64,000 nucleotides of DNA, taken from contig NZ_MSPQ01000006.1 of NCBI RefSeq assembly GCF_001936475.1, forward strand, positions 331,741 through 395,740, written 5' to 3'. The DNA comes from Algoriphagus marinus. Lineage in GTDB: Bacteria > Bacteroidota > Bacteroidia > Cytophagales > Cyclobacteriaceae. Numbering within the stretch: position 1 is the stretch's first letter; the number at the start of each line of letters is the position of its first letter. The notes under the pieces were generated by a model. It ran no database searches and had not been told where the DNA came from. It was given only the letters and a program-made list of their open reading frames with translations. A program made the position numbers and the translations under genes. This document shows, in pieces, positions 9,601-17,990 of the stretch.

Positions 9601-9761
9601 CCTGTGTTGTTCCCTTTGTCCAGGATTGTTACTCCAGGCATGGGTAGTCCGTCTGACTCTGCAGTCACGACCCCTTTCAGAACTCTTGTCTGAGCTTGCG
9701 CATAGGTCATGAGACCCATCATCAGCACAAGAGCAAAAGCAATTGATAGAAGTTTTCTCAT
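6633..9761 (-). CDS. SusC/RagA-family TonB-linked outer-membrane transporter
   Basis: 1042 aa. A signal peptide (1-24, ends YAQAQ) is followed by a carboxypeptidase-regulatory-like domain (about 25-105, GVVTAESDGLPMPGVTI...), then a TonB plug with the SusC signature region (GSSLTGADQPLYVVNGVPI, SINADDIESISVLKG, ALYGARAANGVILITTKKG), then a long beta-barrel ending in ...SIGFNLSANF with a terminal Phe. It imports large oligomers with SusD as lid, energised by TonB. It is the first gene of the minus-strand glycan locus. Upstream is a 560-base AT-rich gap with no regulator gene in the window, so control is probably by an unlinked system or one outside the window. Confidence 0.96.
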   Translation of the reverse strand: MRKLLSIAFALVLMMGLMTYAQAQTRVLKGVVTAESDGLPMPGVTILDKGNNTGTTTNVDGEYSITVSSSSVLVFSFIGFAAQEFTVGNLTELNVILAEDANELSEVVVTSFGMQRDKKSLGYSVTQLSGDKFTESRAVNVGNALTGKVAGVNVTPPSTGAAGSTRVVIRGGSSLTGADQPLYVVNGVPIESGNLGNAGMWGGNDAGDGLSSINADDIESISVLKGNTAAALYGARAANGVILITTKKGTSRKGVGVAVNSNFTFDQVVDRTDFQRTYGPGQDGRKPGTQDEALNTSTNGWGGVYDGANAIQFDGQQRPYSFLGEDFNDFYRQGSTWNNSVALFGGSESTSYRFSFSNLTNDDVLPNAGFDRNVASINVNSKQGKFTLAVSGQYSKQEASNRPRLSDSPGNANFSMVVKPGNIPLDVIKGDPNKLGANPDGTELRYQGNVFQTNPYWAAYQWGRTDVTDRVFGNMSLRYDITDWLYVQGRYGTDFQIRAEDGYEGYGTAFKPRGSFNTSSRTLRENNADIMIGFNKTFGDFDVDGFLGGNQLRRTDESKNGGGNDLVVPYFHSVTNVAAPSFGYGFSEFGINSIYGAANVGYKNMIFLNLTGRQDQFSTLAPENSKIFYPSVGMSAVISDMIKMPDFFTFVKLRGGWAQVGGGGPNPYALNLTYGLVGAGHIGGASLGQINNGSIPNANLGPYLSSEWEIGTDIRFMENRIGLDLAYYKRRTSDDILNTGISATSGFGSTTVNIGELENRGIEVLLNVTPIIGDFRWDISFNYARNISEVLSLGTNAAGDPIEFINLDESRVRRERIRHIVGEPLGMITGFKQQQINGQPVYDANGFPVTTAGYETIAEGRHPVSGGITNTFSFKGFRMMFLVDFRAGGSMMSGTNYFAYQNGLHKNTLVGRDGSLTVTGVTPEGAPGTWTIPANPSDPTRYLIDNYWQRYAQVSENVVYDASFGKLREFSFGYTFTKKFLEKTPFQSLSLSVVGRNLAILWSNVPNLDPEAAYTTSGNSQGLEFFSVPANRSIGFNLSANF

Positions 9762-10272
9762 AGTTTAAAATAAATAGTGAAATTGAATTGTTTTAGTTTT
9801 CCGGAATCCCGGGTTCTTTCGGATGAAAGAATATTTTGTAAGTCTATTTTCATAAAATTTGGGTATTACTTAAAAAAGAAACATTTAACTACATACAACC
9901 CTCGCTTGATCCATAAAAAAAACTGAAATCAAGAGATTACGCATAACTCTATTTGGTATAAATCTAAAAATTTCAAATTTATTACAAAAGATATTCGTAA
10001 TTTTTTTTTAACAAAAAGAAGATTCTTATTCTATTTTTTTATAAAAGTTAAAATTTCAGCCACTTTATTTTAAAATACAAGTCGGATTAAAAAAATATTT
10101 TAAAATAACCCTAAGTAAAAATCAGAATTTAAAGAACAACAATTAGCAGTTCGTTAATATTTGTTTAGACAGCTAATAAAGAAATCAAAATATTATTTTA
10201 AAAAATAGTTTAAATACACCGTATTTAGTCGATTATTCTGAATTATAAAAAATTGCAAAAGTGGTTTTTAAA
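9762..10272. other. AT-rich intergenic region upstream of susC
   Basis: About 510 bases, strongly AT-rich, between the divergently placed susC start and the glnA terminator region. I see no credible reading frame, RNA gene or repeat. It presumably contains the susC promoter and leader, but I could not identify a convincing TAnnTTTG box on the minus strand. Confidence 0.5.
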
Positions 10273-10302
10273 CAAAAAAACCATCCCAAATAACTGGGAT
10301 GG
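10273..10302 (-). terminator. Rho-independent terminator of the glutamine synthetase gene
   Basis: CCATCCCA (10281-10288) pairs perfectly with TGGGATGG (10295-10302) around a 6-base loop. On the minus strand the stem is followed by seven T residues. It lies 22 bases after the stop codon of the type III glutamine synthetase gene. Confidence 0.9.
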
Positions 10303-10324
10303 CTTATGTTCTTTTAAAAAGCTA

Positions 10325-12487
10325 CTATCTAAGGAAAAGTAACTCTCTGTATTTCACTAATGGCCAAGACTCGTCATCTACCAAAAGCTCCAATTTATCA
10401 ACTGCATACCTGATCTTATCGAAGTATTGCTCTTTCACCGCAGTCTGGTAACTCTTAGCCTGGACTTCCAAATCAGGGTTTTTGTTGATTTGCTTTCTGG
10501 CTTCGATCATAGCGGTGACATTTTGCTTCAATGATTCAATATGCTTTGACACTTCTTTGATTGTATCAACAGCAGTTGAATGATCTAATCCAAGCCCTTT
10601 CAATCCATTTGCATTCTCGATCATTTTGTTTTGATACAGAATTGCTGTTGGGATAATATGGTTTAAGGCAAGATCTCCCATCACACGACTTTCAATCTGA
10701 ACTTTCTTGATGAAGTTTTCAAGCATGATTTCATGACGCGCATGAAGCTCTATATGGTTCAAAACATTGTGACGAGCAAAAAGCTCTTTAGTGTCTTTCG
10801 TTTTGTAAACATCGAGCGCCAAAGGAGTAGATTTTAAATTTGATAAGCCTCTTTTAGCAGCTTCTGCAGCCCACTCGTCTGAATAGCCATCTCCTTCGAA
10901 TCTTACTTTCTTAGAATCTTTGATGTATTTACGCAATACATTCACGATTGCGATCTTCTTTTCTTTACCAGCTGTCATCTCTTTTTCAATGTCTTTAAGC
11001 ATTGTTTTAAGCACATCAGCTACGATCACATTCAATACAGTCATTGGACCGGCAACGTTTGCCTGAGAACCAACTGCACGGAATTCAAATTTATTTCCTG
11101 TAAATGCAAACGGAGAAGTTCTGTTTCGATCTGTATTGTCTAGGATGATTTCAGGAATCTTGGAAATCCCAAGCTTCATGTACATGTTATCTCCTTTTTC
11201 AATCTTGATATTCCCATTCTTCTCGAGTTCATCAAGCACCTCGGTCAAAGTGGTTCCTAAGAAAACAGAAATAATCGCTGGTGGAGCTTCATTAGCACCT
11301 AGTCTAAAATCATTACCTGCAGAAGCAATACTTGCTCTTAGTAAATCTGCATTGTCATAAACAGCTTTGATCGTTGCAACTAGGAAAGTCAGGAATTGAA
11401 GGTTCTCACGAGCTGAATTACTTGGTTGGAACAAATTCACTCCGGTATCAGTGATTAATGACCAGTTATTGTGTTTTCCACTTCCATTGACTCCCGCAAA
11501 TGGCTTCTCGTGAAGTAGAACTTTTAAATCATGCTTCTCAGCAGCTTTTTCCATCACATCCATTAATAACTGGTTGTGATCAGTTGCTTTATTTATTTCT
11601 TCATAAACTGGGGCTACTTCGAACTGACCTGGAGCCACCTCATTGTGACGAGTCATCACCGGAATACCCAATTTGTGAGATTCTACTTCAAACTCAACCA
11701 TAAAGTCTTTCACTCGAGTAGGAATAGACCCAAAGTAATGATCATCCAACTGTTGACCTCTTGCTGGGCTATGTCCATATACAGTTCTTCCAGCCATTAC
11801 CAAATCTGGTCGAGCTGAAAAGAGTGCCTTATCTACTACAAAATACTCCTGCTCTACGCCAAGAGATGGTTGAACTTTTTTCACATTTCGGTCAAAAAGC
11901 TGGCAAACTTGTACTGCCGCATCATTGATAGCCTCAACTGATTTGAGCAGCGGAGTTTTAAAATCTAATGCCTCGCCTGTATAAGAAACAAAGATTGTTG
12001 GGATACAAAGTGTGTTTTCAAAAATGAAAATAGGCGAAGTAGGATCCCAAGCAGTGTATCCTCTTGCTTCAAAGGTTGATCTAATTCCACCATTTGGAAA
12101 TGAAGATGCATCTGGCTCCTGCTGAACCAAAGCAGAACCTTTGAATTTTTCAAGCCCTGCAAAAGCATCAAAAAATGAATCATGCTTTTCAGCTGTGGAA
12201 CCTGTCAATGGCTGGAACCAGTGAGTATAATGTGTCACTCCTTTAGAAAGAGCCCAGGTTTTTACAGCTGATGCTACTTCTTCTGCAGCTGAAGCATCGA
12301 TTTTTGCCCCCTTATCGATTGCCTCCATCACCTTTTTAAATACAGATGGTGCAAGAGATTCTTTCATCTGCTTAGCTCCAAATACGTTGGTACCGAAGTA
12401 ATCCGAAATTTTAGGGGATGGTGGAGTTACTGCTTTTCGCTGTCTTCCCTGCACCATCGTTAAAGCTTGTTGTCTGAGTGTTGCCAT
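10325..12487 (-). CDS. glnN: Glutamine synthetase type III (GlnN)
   Basis: 720 aa, the normal size for GSIII (about 700-730), and too long for GSI or GSII. Active-site signatures visible are VEQEYFVVD (metal-binding Glu), NEVAPGQFEVAPVYEE, VNGSGKHNNWSL and NRTSPFAFTGNKFEFRAVGSQANVAGP. It makes glutamine from glutamate, ammonia and ATP, and is the usual assimilatory enzyme in Bacteroidota. The gene is monocistronic, with its own promoter-like TATTTTTG (minus, 12519-12526) and a strong terminator. The start ATG at 12485-12487 gives MATLRQQALTMVQGRQRKAV, typical of the family. Confidence 0.97.
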   Translation of the reverse strand: MATLRQQALTMVQGRQRKAVTPPSPKISDYFGTNVFGAKQMKESLAPSVFKKVMEAIDKGAKIDASAAEEVASAVKTWALSKGVTHYTHWFQPLTGSTAEKHDSFFDAFAGLEKFKGSALVQQEPDASSFPNGGIRSTFEARGYTAWDPTSPIFIFENTLCIPTIFVSYTGEALDFKTPLLKSVEAINDAAVQVCQLFDRNVKKVQPSLGVEQEYFVVDKALFSARPDLVMAGRTVYGHSPARGQQLDDHYFGSIPTRVKDFMVEFEVESHKLGIPVMTRHNEVAPGQFEVAPVYEEINKATDHNQLLMDVMEKAAEKHDLKVLLHEKPFAGVNGSGKHNNWSLITDTGVNLFQPSNSARENLQFLTFLVATIKAVYDNADLLRASIASAGNDFRLGANEAPPAIISVFLGTTLTEVLDELEKNGNIKIEKGDNMYMKLGISKIPEIILDNTDRNRTSPFAFTGNKFEFRAVGSQANVAGPMTVLNVIVADVLKTMLKDIEKEMTAGKEKKIAIVNVLRKYIKDSKKVRFEGDGYSDEWAAEAAKRGLSNLKSTPLALDVYKTKDTKELFARHNVLNHIELHARHEIMLENFIKKVQIESRVMGDLALNHIIPTAILYQNKMIENANGLKGLGLDHSTAVDTIKEVSKHIESLKQNVTAMIEARKQINKNPDLEVQAKSYQTAVKEQYFDKIRYAVDKLELLVDDESWPLVKYRELLFLR

Positions 12488-12518
12488 TTCTACAATGTGT
12501 GGTTTAAAATTATATCTA

Positions 12519-12526
12519 CAAAAATA
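12519..12526 (-). promoter_or_regulatory. Bacteroidota -7 promoter box upstream of glnN
   Basis: TATTTTTG on the minus strand fits the Bacteroidota -7 consensus TAnnTTTG and lies about 32 bases upstream of the glnN start. No clear TTG -33 box was found, so this is a partial match. Confidence 0.45.
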
Positions 12527-12664
12527 GAAAAATACTTCTTTCGAAAAGCTTTTGATGGATTTTTGAAGTCTTTTTTTGAAAAAATTACACTTTTTTCAAA
12601 AAATCAAACAAAAAATCACCCTTATTAACGAAAAAACTTGAATTTCAGTAAGAACATTAGGGAA

Positions 12665-12694
12665 TTGAAAACAAGTCAAGTTTAATTACCTTTG
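12665..12694 (+). promoter_or_regulatory. Bacteroidota promoter for mtaB (TTG -33 / TAnnTTTG -7)
   Basis: TTG at 12665-12667 and TACCTTTG at 12687-12694 are spaced by 19 bases, matching the primary sigma consensus known for Bacteroides and Flavobacterium. The predicted transcript start is about 18 bases before the TTG start codon of mtaB. This is the best promoter match in the window. Confidence 0.65.
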
Positions 12695-12718
12695 TATTCT
12701 TAAAAAATAGAACCGATT

Positions 12719-14038
12719 TTGAAAAAAGTAGCCTTTTATACCTTAGGTTGTAAACTAAATTTCTCCGAAACGTCTACAATCAGTAGACAATTTGAAGAAA
12801 AAGGGTACCTAAAAGTCGATTTTCAAGAAAATCCAGACATTTTCATCATCAATACTTGCTCCGTTACTGAGAATGCGGACAAGAAGTGTAAGAAAATCGT
12901 CAAAGAGGCTAAAAAGATCTCGCCTAACTCTTATGTGACTATTATTGGTTGCTATGCGCAGCTCAAACCAAAAGAAATTTCAGAAATAGAAGGAGTCGAT
13001 GCTGTACTTGGTGCTGCTGAAAAATTCAGATTAATCGAATTATTGGATGATTTTGCGAAAGCACAAGAGACAAAAGTCCTTGCCTCTGAAATTCAAGAAG
13101 CCACTATATATAATAATGCGTACTCCATCAACGATCGCACACGTACTTTTTTGAAAGTACAAGATGGCTGCAACTATGGCTGTGCATTCTGCACTATTCC
13201 ACTTGCACGTGGCAAAAGCCGAAGTAACACCATAGCATCAGTATTGGAATCTGCCCGCGAAATAGCCGCCACAGGAGTTAAAGAAATCGTACTCACCGGA
13301 GTTAATATCGGAGACTTTGGAATCGTAGATGGAAAACGGAATGAGCGTTTTGCGGATTTGGTCTATGCAATCGACGAAGTTGAAGGAATTAACAGATTCC
13401 GAATCTCCTCCATCGAACCGAATCTTCTGACAAATGAGATCATCTCATTTGTTGCTACCTCCAAACGGTTTGTCCCTCATTTTCATGTTCCGCTTCAGTC
13501 GGGTTCAAATACCATTCTTAGAAAAATGGGTAGGCGCTACCTTCGAGAGCTCTATGAGGATCGAGTTTCCAAAATTAAAACCCTGATGCCGCATGCCTGT
13601 ATCGGTGTGGATGTGATCGTAGGCTTTCCAGGTGAGACTGATGAGTTATTCCTGGAAACTTATAATTTCTTAAACGAGCTCGACATTTCATACCTACACG
13701 TGTTCACTTATTCTGAGCGAGCAAATACAAGGGCTGCAGAAATGGACGAAGTAATCCCGATGAAAAAGCGAAACGAGCGATCTAAAATGCTTCGGATTCT
13801 TTCTGAGAAAAAGCGGAGGAAGTTTTATGAAGAGAATTTGGGAAAAACTTTCACTGTTCTTTTCGAAGAGGATGTGGAAAATGGCAAAATCCATGGTTTT
13901 ACTGAAAATTACATCCGTGTCGCAGCAAAATATGACCCAATGCTCATCAATGAACTTAAATTGGTTACTCTGGATCAAATCAATGAACAGGGCAATGTGG
14001 AAGTCTTGGAGCCTGACTTTGTGTATGAAAAACACTAA
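12719..14038 (+). CDS. mtaB: tRNA t6A37 methylthiotransferase MtaB
   Basis: 439 aa radical-SAM methylthiotransferase that converts t6A to ms2t6A at tRNA position 37. The N-terminal UPF0004 domain has cluster cysteines C11 (TLGCKLN), C47 and C78. The radical-SAM triad C151-x3-C155-x2-C158 sits in DGCNYGCAFCT, and a C-terminal TRAM-like region follows. GCKLN rather than GCQMN places it with MtaB and not MiaB or RimO. The start is a TTG, chosen because MKKVAFYTLGCKLN is the conserved family N terminus and no in-frame ATG lies nearby. It has its own promoter and a strong terminator, so it is probably a single-gene unit. Confidence 0.95.
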   Translation: MKKVAFYTLGCKLNFSETSTISRQFEEKGYLKVDFQENPDIFIINTCSVTENADKKCKKIVKEAKKISPNSYVTIIGCYAQLKPKEISEIEGVDAVLGAAEKFRLIELLDDFAKAQETKVLASEIQEATIYNNAYSINDRTRTFLKVQDGCNYGCAFCTIPLARGKSRSNTIASVLESAREIAATGVKEIVLTGVNIGDFGIVDGKRNERFADLVYAIDEVEGINRFRISSIEPNLLTNEIISFVATSKRFVPHFHVPLQSGSNTILRKMGRRYLRELYEDRVSKIKTLMPHACIGVDVIVGFPGETDELFLETYNFLNELDISYLHVFTYSERANTRAAEMDEVIPMKKRNERSKMLRILSEKKRRKFYEENLGKTFTVLFEEDVENGKIHGFTENYIRVAAKYDPMLINELKLVTLDQINEQGNVEVLEPDFVYEKH

Positions 14039-14041
14039 ACC

Positions 14042-14076
14042 AAAGGGAATCATGAATAGTGATTCCCTTTTTTATT
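14042..14076 (+). terminator. Rho-independent terminator of mtaB
   Basis: AAAGGGAATCA (14042-14052) and TGATTCCCTTT (14060-14070) form a perfect 11-bp stem with a 7-base loop, then a T-rich tail. The longest in-frame extension of glgB would start inside this stem, which argues for a downstream start for glgB. Confidence 0.9.
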
Positions 14077-14160
14077 TCCTGTTTGGCTAAACTTTTTAAT
14101 TCATTCATTCCAAACCAACCTATTTTTCCTAAATTCAACTCAAGCAAAATTCTATTTTTC

Positions 14161-16170
14161 GTGAGCAAAAAACACATTCCCACTTTAGTCCAAGATGAAC
14201 CTTGGTTGGCAGATTATGAAACACAGATCAAAGCACGATCTGATAGATTCAGTAAAGCGCTACATGAAATCAAAAACTACAGCGGAAGCATAACTGAATT
14301 TGCCGGCATGCATCATTACTACGGAATTCATTTCGAAGCCTGGCGTAATGGCTGGGTCTATCGGGAATGGGCTCCCGCTGCCAATCAACTCTATTTTATC
14401 GGTGACTTCAATGGCTGGAATCTTTCCTCCCATCCAATGCGAAGAAATCCGCGTGGCGATTGGGAAATATTCTTGCCTTACGAGGAATACAAAACTCGCT
14501 TTGTTCACAAAGGAAAAGTAAAAGTACGAGTGGAATCTGCCAAATTCACCTTGGATCGGATTCCTGCATACATCACACGGGTAGTCCAAGATCCTGAAAA
14601 TCATGATTTCGCAGGGCAACTTTGGTTTCCTGAGAAATTCCAATGGAATGATTCTAAGTTTTCTCCCAAATCGAATTTCAAGCAACCGCTAATCTATGAG
14701 TGTCATATTGGTATGGCTCAGGAGAAGTTGGGAGTGGGGACCTATTCGGAATTCGAAGAACTCACTTTACCCCGCATTAAAGCAGCAGGATACAATACCA
14801 TTCAGATGATGGCCATCATGGAGCATCCATATTATGGTTCCTTTGGCTATCATGTATCTAATTTCTTTGCTCCTACTTCTCGATTTGGCACGCCTGAAGA
14901 ACTTAAATCCTTAATCAATACTGCGCACAAAATGGGAATTGCAGTGGAGATGGACATTGTACATTCGCATGCTGTAAAAAATGTAAATGAAGGGCTCAAC
15001 GAGTTTGACGGAAGCGAAAATCAATATTTTCATCCCGGCGAAAAAGGCTATCATGAAGGCTGGGATTCCAAACTTTTTGACTACGGTAAATTTCAAGTTC
15101 AACAGTTTCTACTTTCCAATATCCGCTATTGGCTGGAAGAATTCCATTTTGATGGATTCCGTTTTGATGGCGTGACCTCAATGATTTACAATCATCATGG
15201 ACATATCTCCTTTGGAGACGCTGCTGCATATTTCGATGAGGGGGTGGATGAAGATGCCCTTCTTTATTTGCAATTAGCTAATACACTTATTCATGCGGTG
15301 AATCCAAATGCAATTTCTATCGCTGAAGAAGTAAGTGGAATGCCAGGGCTTTGCAGAAAAGTCGAAGATGGCGGAATCGGTTTTGATTTTCGATTAGCAA
15401 TGGGAATTCCAGACTTTTGGATCAAGACACTCAAGCACAAGCTCGATGAGCAATGGGACCTCTTTGAGCTTTGGCATGAACTCACCAACCGGCCGAAAAA
15501 AGAAAAATCCATCGCTTACGCAGAAAGTCACGATCAGGCTTTAGTGGGTGATAAGTCCATAGCCTTTTGGTTGATGGATAAGGATATGTATTTCAATATG
15601 TCTATCCTTCAACCCAGCTTGGTCGTGGATCGAGGAGTAGCGCTTCATAAAATGATTCGGATGATCACCCTGACATTGGGAGGTGAAGGTTATTTGAATT
15701 TTATAGGAAATGAATTTGGCCATCCAGAGTGGGTAGATTTCCCAAGAGAAGGTAATGAATGGAGCTATCAATACGCTCGAAGACAGTGGTCACTCGTAGA
15801 TGACCCTCTATTACGCTATCAGCAGCTGGATGCTTGGGATAAGGTGATGATCAAGCTAGCCACTGATTATCAGATCCTTGCTTCCCCACCTGCGGTACAA
15901 CTTCATTTGGATCCTGATAAGAAAATTCTGGCCTACGAACGCGGAGGACTCATTTTTATCTATTCTTTTAATCCAACTGAGTCATTTTTTGGCTTTTCAA
16001 TTTATGTGCCTAAACCCGGAAGCTACCAAATCATACTAGACTCTGATGAAAAGAAGTTTGGAGGGTTTAAGCGATTAGATCCATCAATCAGCTATGCTAC
16101 CGATGATTCCCAACACCTCCAACTTTATATTCCTAACCGGGTGGTCATCGTACTCGAGCGAAAAAAATAA
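14161..16170 (+). CDS. glgB: 1,4-alpha-glucan branching enzyme, eukaryote-like GH13_8 type
   Basis: 669 aa from a GTG start (VSKKHIPTLVQDEPWLADYE); the longer open frame begins inside the mtaB terminator and is rejected. A CBM48-like N-terminal domain (WAPAANQLYFIGDFNGW) is followed by a GH13 barrel with nucleophile D336 (GFRFDGVTSM) and acid/base E389 (SIAEEVSGMPG). NEFGHPEWVDFPREGN and WSYQYARRQW are signatures of the eukaryotic branching-enzyme subfamily, rather than the common bacterial GlgB (RVDAVASMLY). It creates alpha-1,6 branches in glycogen or a similar storage glucan. No other glycogen gene is adjacent. Confidence 0.93.
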   Translation: MSKKHIPTLVQDEPWLADYETQIKARSDRFSKALHEIKNYSGSITEFAGMHHYYGIHFEAWRNGWVYREWAPAANQLYFIGDFNGWNLSSHPMRRNPRGDWEIFLPYEEYKTRFVHKGKVKVRVESAKFTLDRIPAYITRVVQDPENHDFAGQLWFPEKFQWNDSKFSPKSNFKQPLIYECHIGMAQEKLGVGTYSEFEELTLPRIKAAGYNTIQMMAIMEHPYYGSFGYHVSNFFAPTSRFGTPEELKSLINTAHKMGIAVEMDIVHSHAVKNVNEGLNEFDGSENQYFHPGEKGYHEGWDSKLFDYGKFQVQQFLLSNIRYWLEEFHFDGFRFDGVTSMIYNHHGHISFGDAAAYFDEGVDEDALLYLQLANTLIHAVNPNAISIAEEVSGMPGLCRKVEDGGIGFDFRLAMGIPDFWIKTLKHKLDEQWDLFELWHELTNRPKKEKSIAYAESHDQALVGDKSIAFWLMDKDMYFNMSILQPSLVVDRGVALHKMIRMITLTLGGEGYLNFIGNEFGHPEWVDFPREGNEWSYQYARRQWSLVDDPLLRYQQLDAWDKVMIKLATDYQILASPPAVQLHLDPDKKILAYERGGLIFIYSFNPTESFFGFSIYVPKPGSYQIILDSDEKKFGGFKRLDPSISYATDDSQHLQLYIPNRVVIVLERKK

Positions 16171-16227
16171 ATTGGGTAAAACCGTGTCTATTGGTCCGAT
16201 AAAGGAAAGTATATAAGGAAAAACCAT

Positions 16228-16252
16228 AACAATAAAGAAGTTATGCACAATT
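16228..16252 (+). other. attC-like right end (GTTATGC) before a possible gene cassette
   Basis: CATAAC (16228-16233 region) and GTTATG form a 6-bp inverted repeat just upstream of the next gene, and GTTATGC resembles the recombination core of integron attC sites. The spacing is far too short for a full attC, so at best this is the joined edge of a cassette. Inference only. Confidence 0.25.
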
Positions 16253-17065
16253 ATGAAAATGAGAATGTATAAATTATTGATTATCGCCATTTTATTTTTA
16301 GTCTCTTGTAAATCACAAGAAGAAAGTAAAAATGATTTCATCTCATTTGACGGAACAAAAATTGCGTATTCTGATAATGGCAATGGCGAAGTTGTTTTAC
16401 TAATTCATGGTTTCATAGTTGATGGAAATTGGAATTGGGGAAAATCGGAATTAAAAAAACAACTGATTAAACAAGGCTACAGAGTTATTATACCAGATTT
16501 AAGAGGAAATGGAGATTCTGATAAACCACAAAATGAAGATGCATATAAAAATAATGCGGAAGTGAAGGATTTAATAGCTCTAATTGACCATTTAGAAGCT
16601 GACAACTATATGGCCGTTGGATACTCAAGAGGTGCAATTTTACTTGCAAACTTAGTTACTAAAGATAAGCGAATCACCAAAGCTGTATTCGGAGGAATGG
16701 GAATTGGATTTACGAATCCAAATTGGCACAGACGAATTGAATTTGGAAATGTCTTTTCTGGACGGACTGAACCTAATCAAATGACGAGAGGAGCTGTAGA
16801 ATTTGCAGAAGATCTCGATGTGAACTTTAAAATAATGGGTTATTTACAGGACTATCAACCTGAAACGACGGTTACTGAACTTAATAATATTGAGATGGAG
16901 GCTTTGGTAATTTGTGGAGATGAGGATATAGATAATGGAAATCCGAAAGAATTACAAGAACAATTACCGAATAGTAAATTAAGTCTCGTTAGTGGAGACC
17001 ATATGAGTACACCTTTTTCAATGGACTTCGCCGAATCGATTATTGAATTTCTTAATGAAAAATAA
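16253..17065 (+). CDS. Alpha/beta hydrolase lipoprotein
   Basis: 270 aa with a lipobox (ILFLVSC, Cys near residue 19), so a membrane-anchored lipoprotein. The alpha/beta hydrolase core has the oxyanion loop LIHGF, nucleophile elbow GYSRGA, acid region VICGDEDIDNGNP and catalytic His in SGDHMSTP, so the catalytic triad is intact. The substrate is unknown; esterases and peptidases share this fold. The gene is visibly more AT-rich than glgB upstream, and both flanks look like integron-cassette ends, suggesting acquisition. ATG 12 bases downstream (MYKLLIIAI...) is an alternative start. Confidence 0.85.
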   Translation: MKMRMYKLLIIAILFLVSCKSQEESKNDFISFDGTKIAYSDNGNGEVVLLIHGFIVDGNWNWGKSELKKQLIKQGYRVIIPDLRGNGDSDKPQNEDAYKNNAEVKDLIALIDHLEADNYMAVGYSRGAILLANLVTKDKRITKAVFGGMGIGFTNPNWHRRIEFGNVFSGRTEPNQMTRGAVEFAEDLDVNFKIMGYLQDYQPETTVTELNNIEMEALVICGDEDIDNGNPKELQEQLPNSKLSLVSGDHMSTPFSMDFAESIIEFLNEK

Positions 17066-17160
17066 CTGTGGCCAGAATCGACTATAGCAAATGCGGACTG
17101 ACTGCTGAAAATGAAGATATTACAACTAAATAACATTCGGTATGGCGGGCAAAGAATCGG
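17066..17160 (+). other. Possible degenerate attC-like sequence after the hydrolase gene
   Basis: After the stop codon, CTGTGGCCAGAATC followed by CTATAGCAAATGCGG resembles, from memory, 3' ends of Bacteroidota gene cassettes. A convincing fold with matched core sites was not found. Recorded as a candidate only. Confidence 0.2.
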
Positions 17161-17212
17161 TTTCAAAATCCCGAATTTGCCATGGCCAGGACCGTTTTTA
17201 AAATTAAGATTT

Positions 17213-17722
17213 ATGAAAAGGTCCATACTTTTTACTCTCACATTTTTAGCTTGTTCTTCAATTTTTGGACAAAGCCTTGATGAAAAATATGGGAAAGATG
17301 TCAAATCACTGGATGCAATAATCGCTGCCTATTATGATGTGATTTCAGGGTCTAGCAATGACCCATGGCAGTTTGAAAGAGACAAGTATATTCATGCTGA
17401 AAATGCAGTGATAACCAGATTAGACGAAAATGGAAAGGCTGAATCGCATTCTCTGGAAGCAGAATACGTCCCATTGGCCTTATCACCAAAATCGGATTTT
17501 TACGAGATAGAGTTAAAAAGAAAAGTAAATCAGTTTGGGAACTTGGCTCAAGTATGGAGTGCTTTTGAAATCAGAACTGATCCAAATATTGTTTCAGATA
17601 TCAGAGGCCTGAATAGCATCCAACTTCATTTTGAAAATGGGAGATGGTGGATTGATAGTTGGACATGCGAAATGGAGTCTGATAAGAGCGCTGTAGTTGC
17701 GGATTTTTTGAAGAAAGAATAA
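17213..17722 (+). CDS. Secreted NTF2-like (SnoaL/DUF4440-type) protein
   Basis: 169 aa from the ATG at 17213, which opens a clean signal peptide (MKRSILFTLTFLACSSIFGQ); a 34-residue upstream extension is open but does not look coding. The mature region alternates helices and strands with AIIAAYYDVISG, then IHAENAVITRLDENG and HFENGRWWIDSWTCEME, typical of the NTF2-like superfamily. These are small ligand-binding or catalytic cone folds. The specific role is unknown, and no operon partner is obvious. Confidence 0.7.
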   Translation: MKRSILFTLTFLACSSIFGQSLDEKYGKDVKSLDAIIAAYYDVISGSSNDPWQFERDKYIHAENAVITRLDENGKAESHSLEAEYVPLALSPKSDFYEIELKRKVNQFGNLAQVWSAFEIRTDPNIVSDIRGLNSIQLHFENGRWWIDSWTCEMESDKSAVVADFLKKE

Positions 17723-17990
17723 AACTTTTGCTTGAAAGTAAATTCATATTTTCTGCTTTGACGGCCAACAATTTAGGTGTTCAAAAAATATTGGTAAAAT
17801 CTTAACCAAAACTTTTTCGCTCCCGGTCAACATCCACTCACGCAAAGGAGAAATGGCAACTAGGATAATCGTGTCAAACCAAATTAAAATTACCAAGGCA
17901 TATTTACAGAAAAAAAGCCCAATAGAATTACCCCTCCAAAAACCTATATTAAATATTTCATCTTATCAGATTTTATCAATTTTTCAACTC

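Noticed and set aside
14059..14160. Longer N terminus for glgB from a GTG at 14059
   Set aside because: It starts inside the mtaB terminator stem and encodes no recognisable domain. The GTG at 14161 gives the family-like N terminus.
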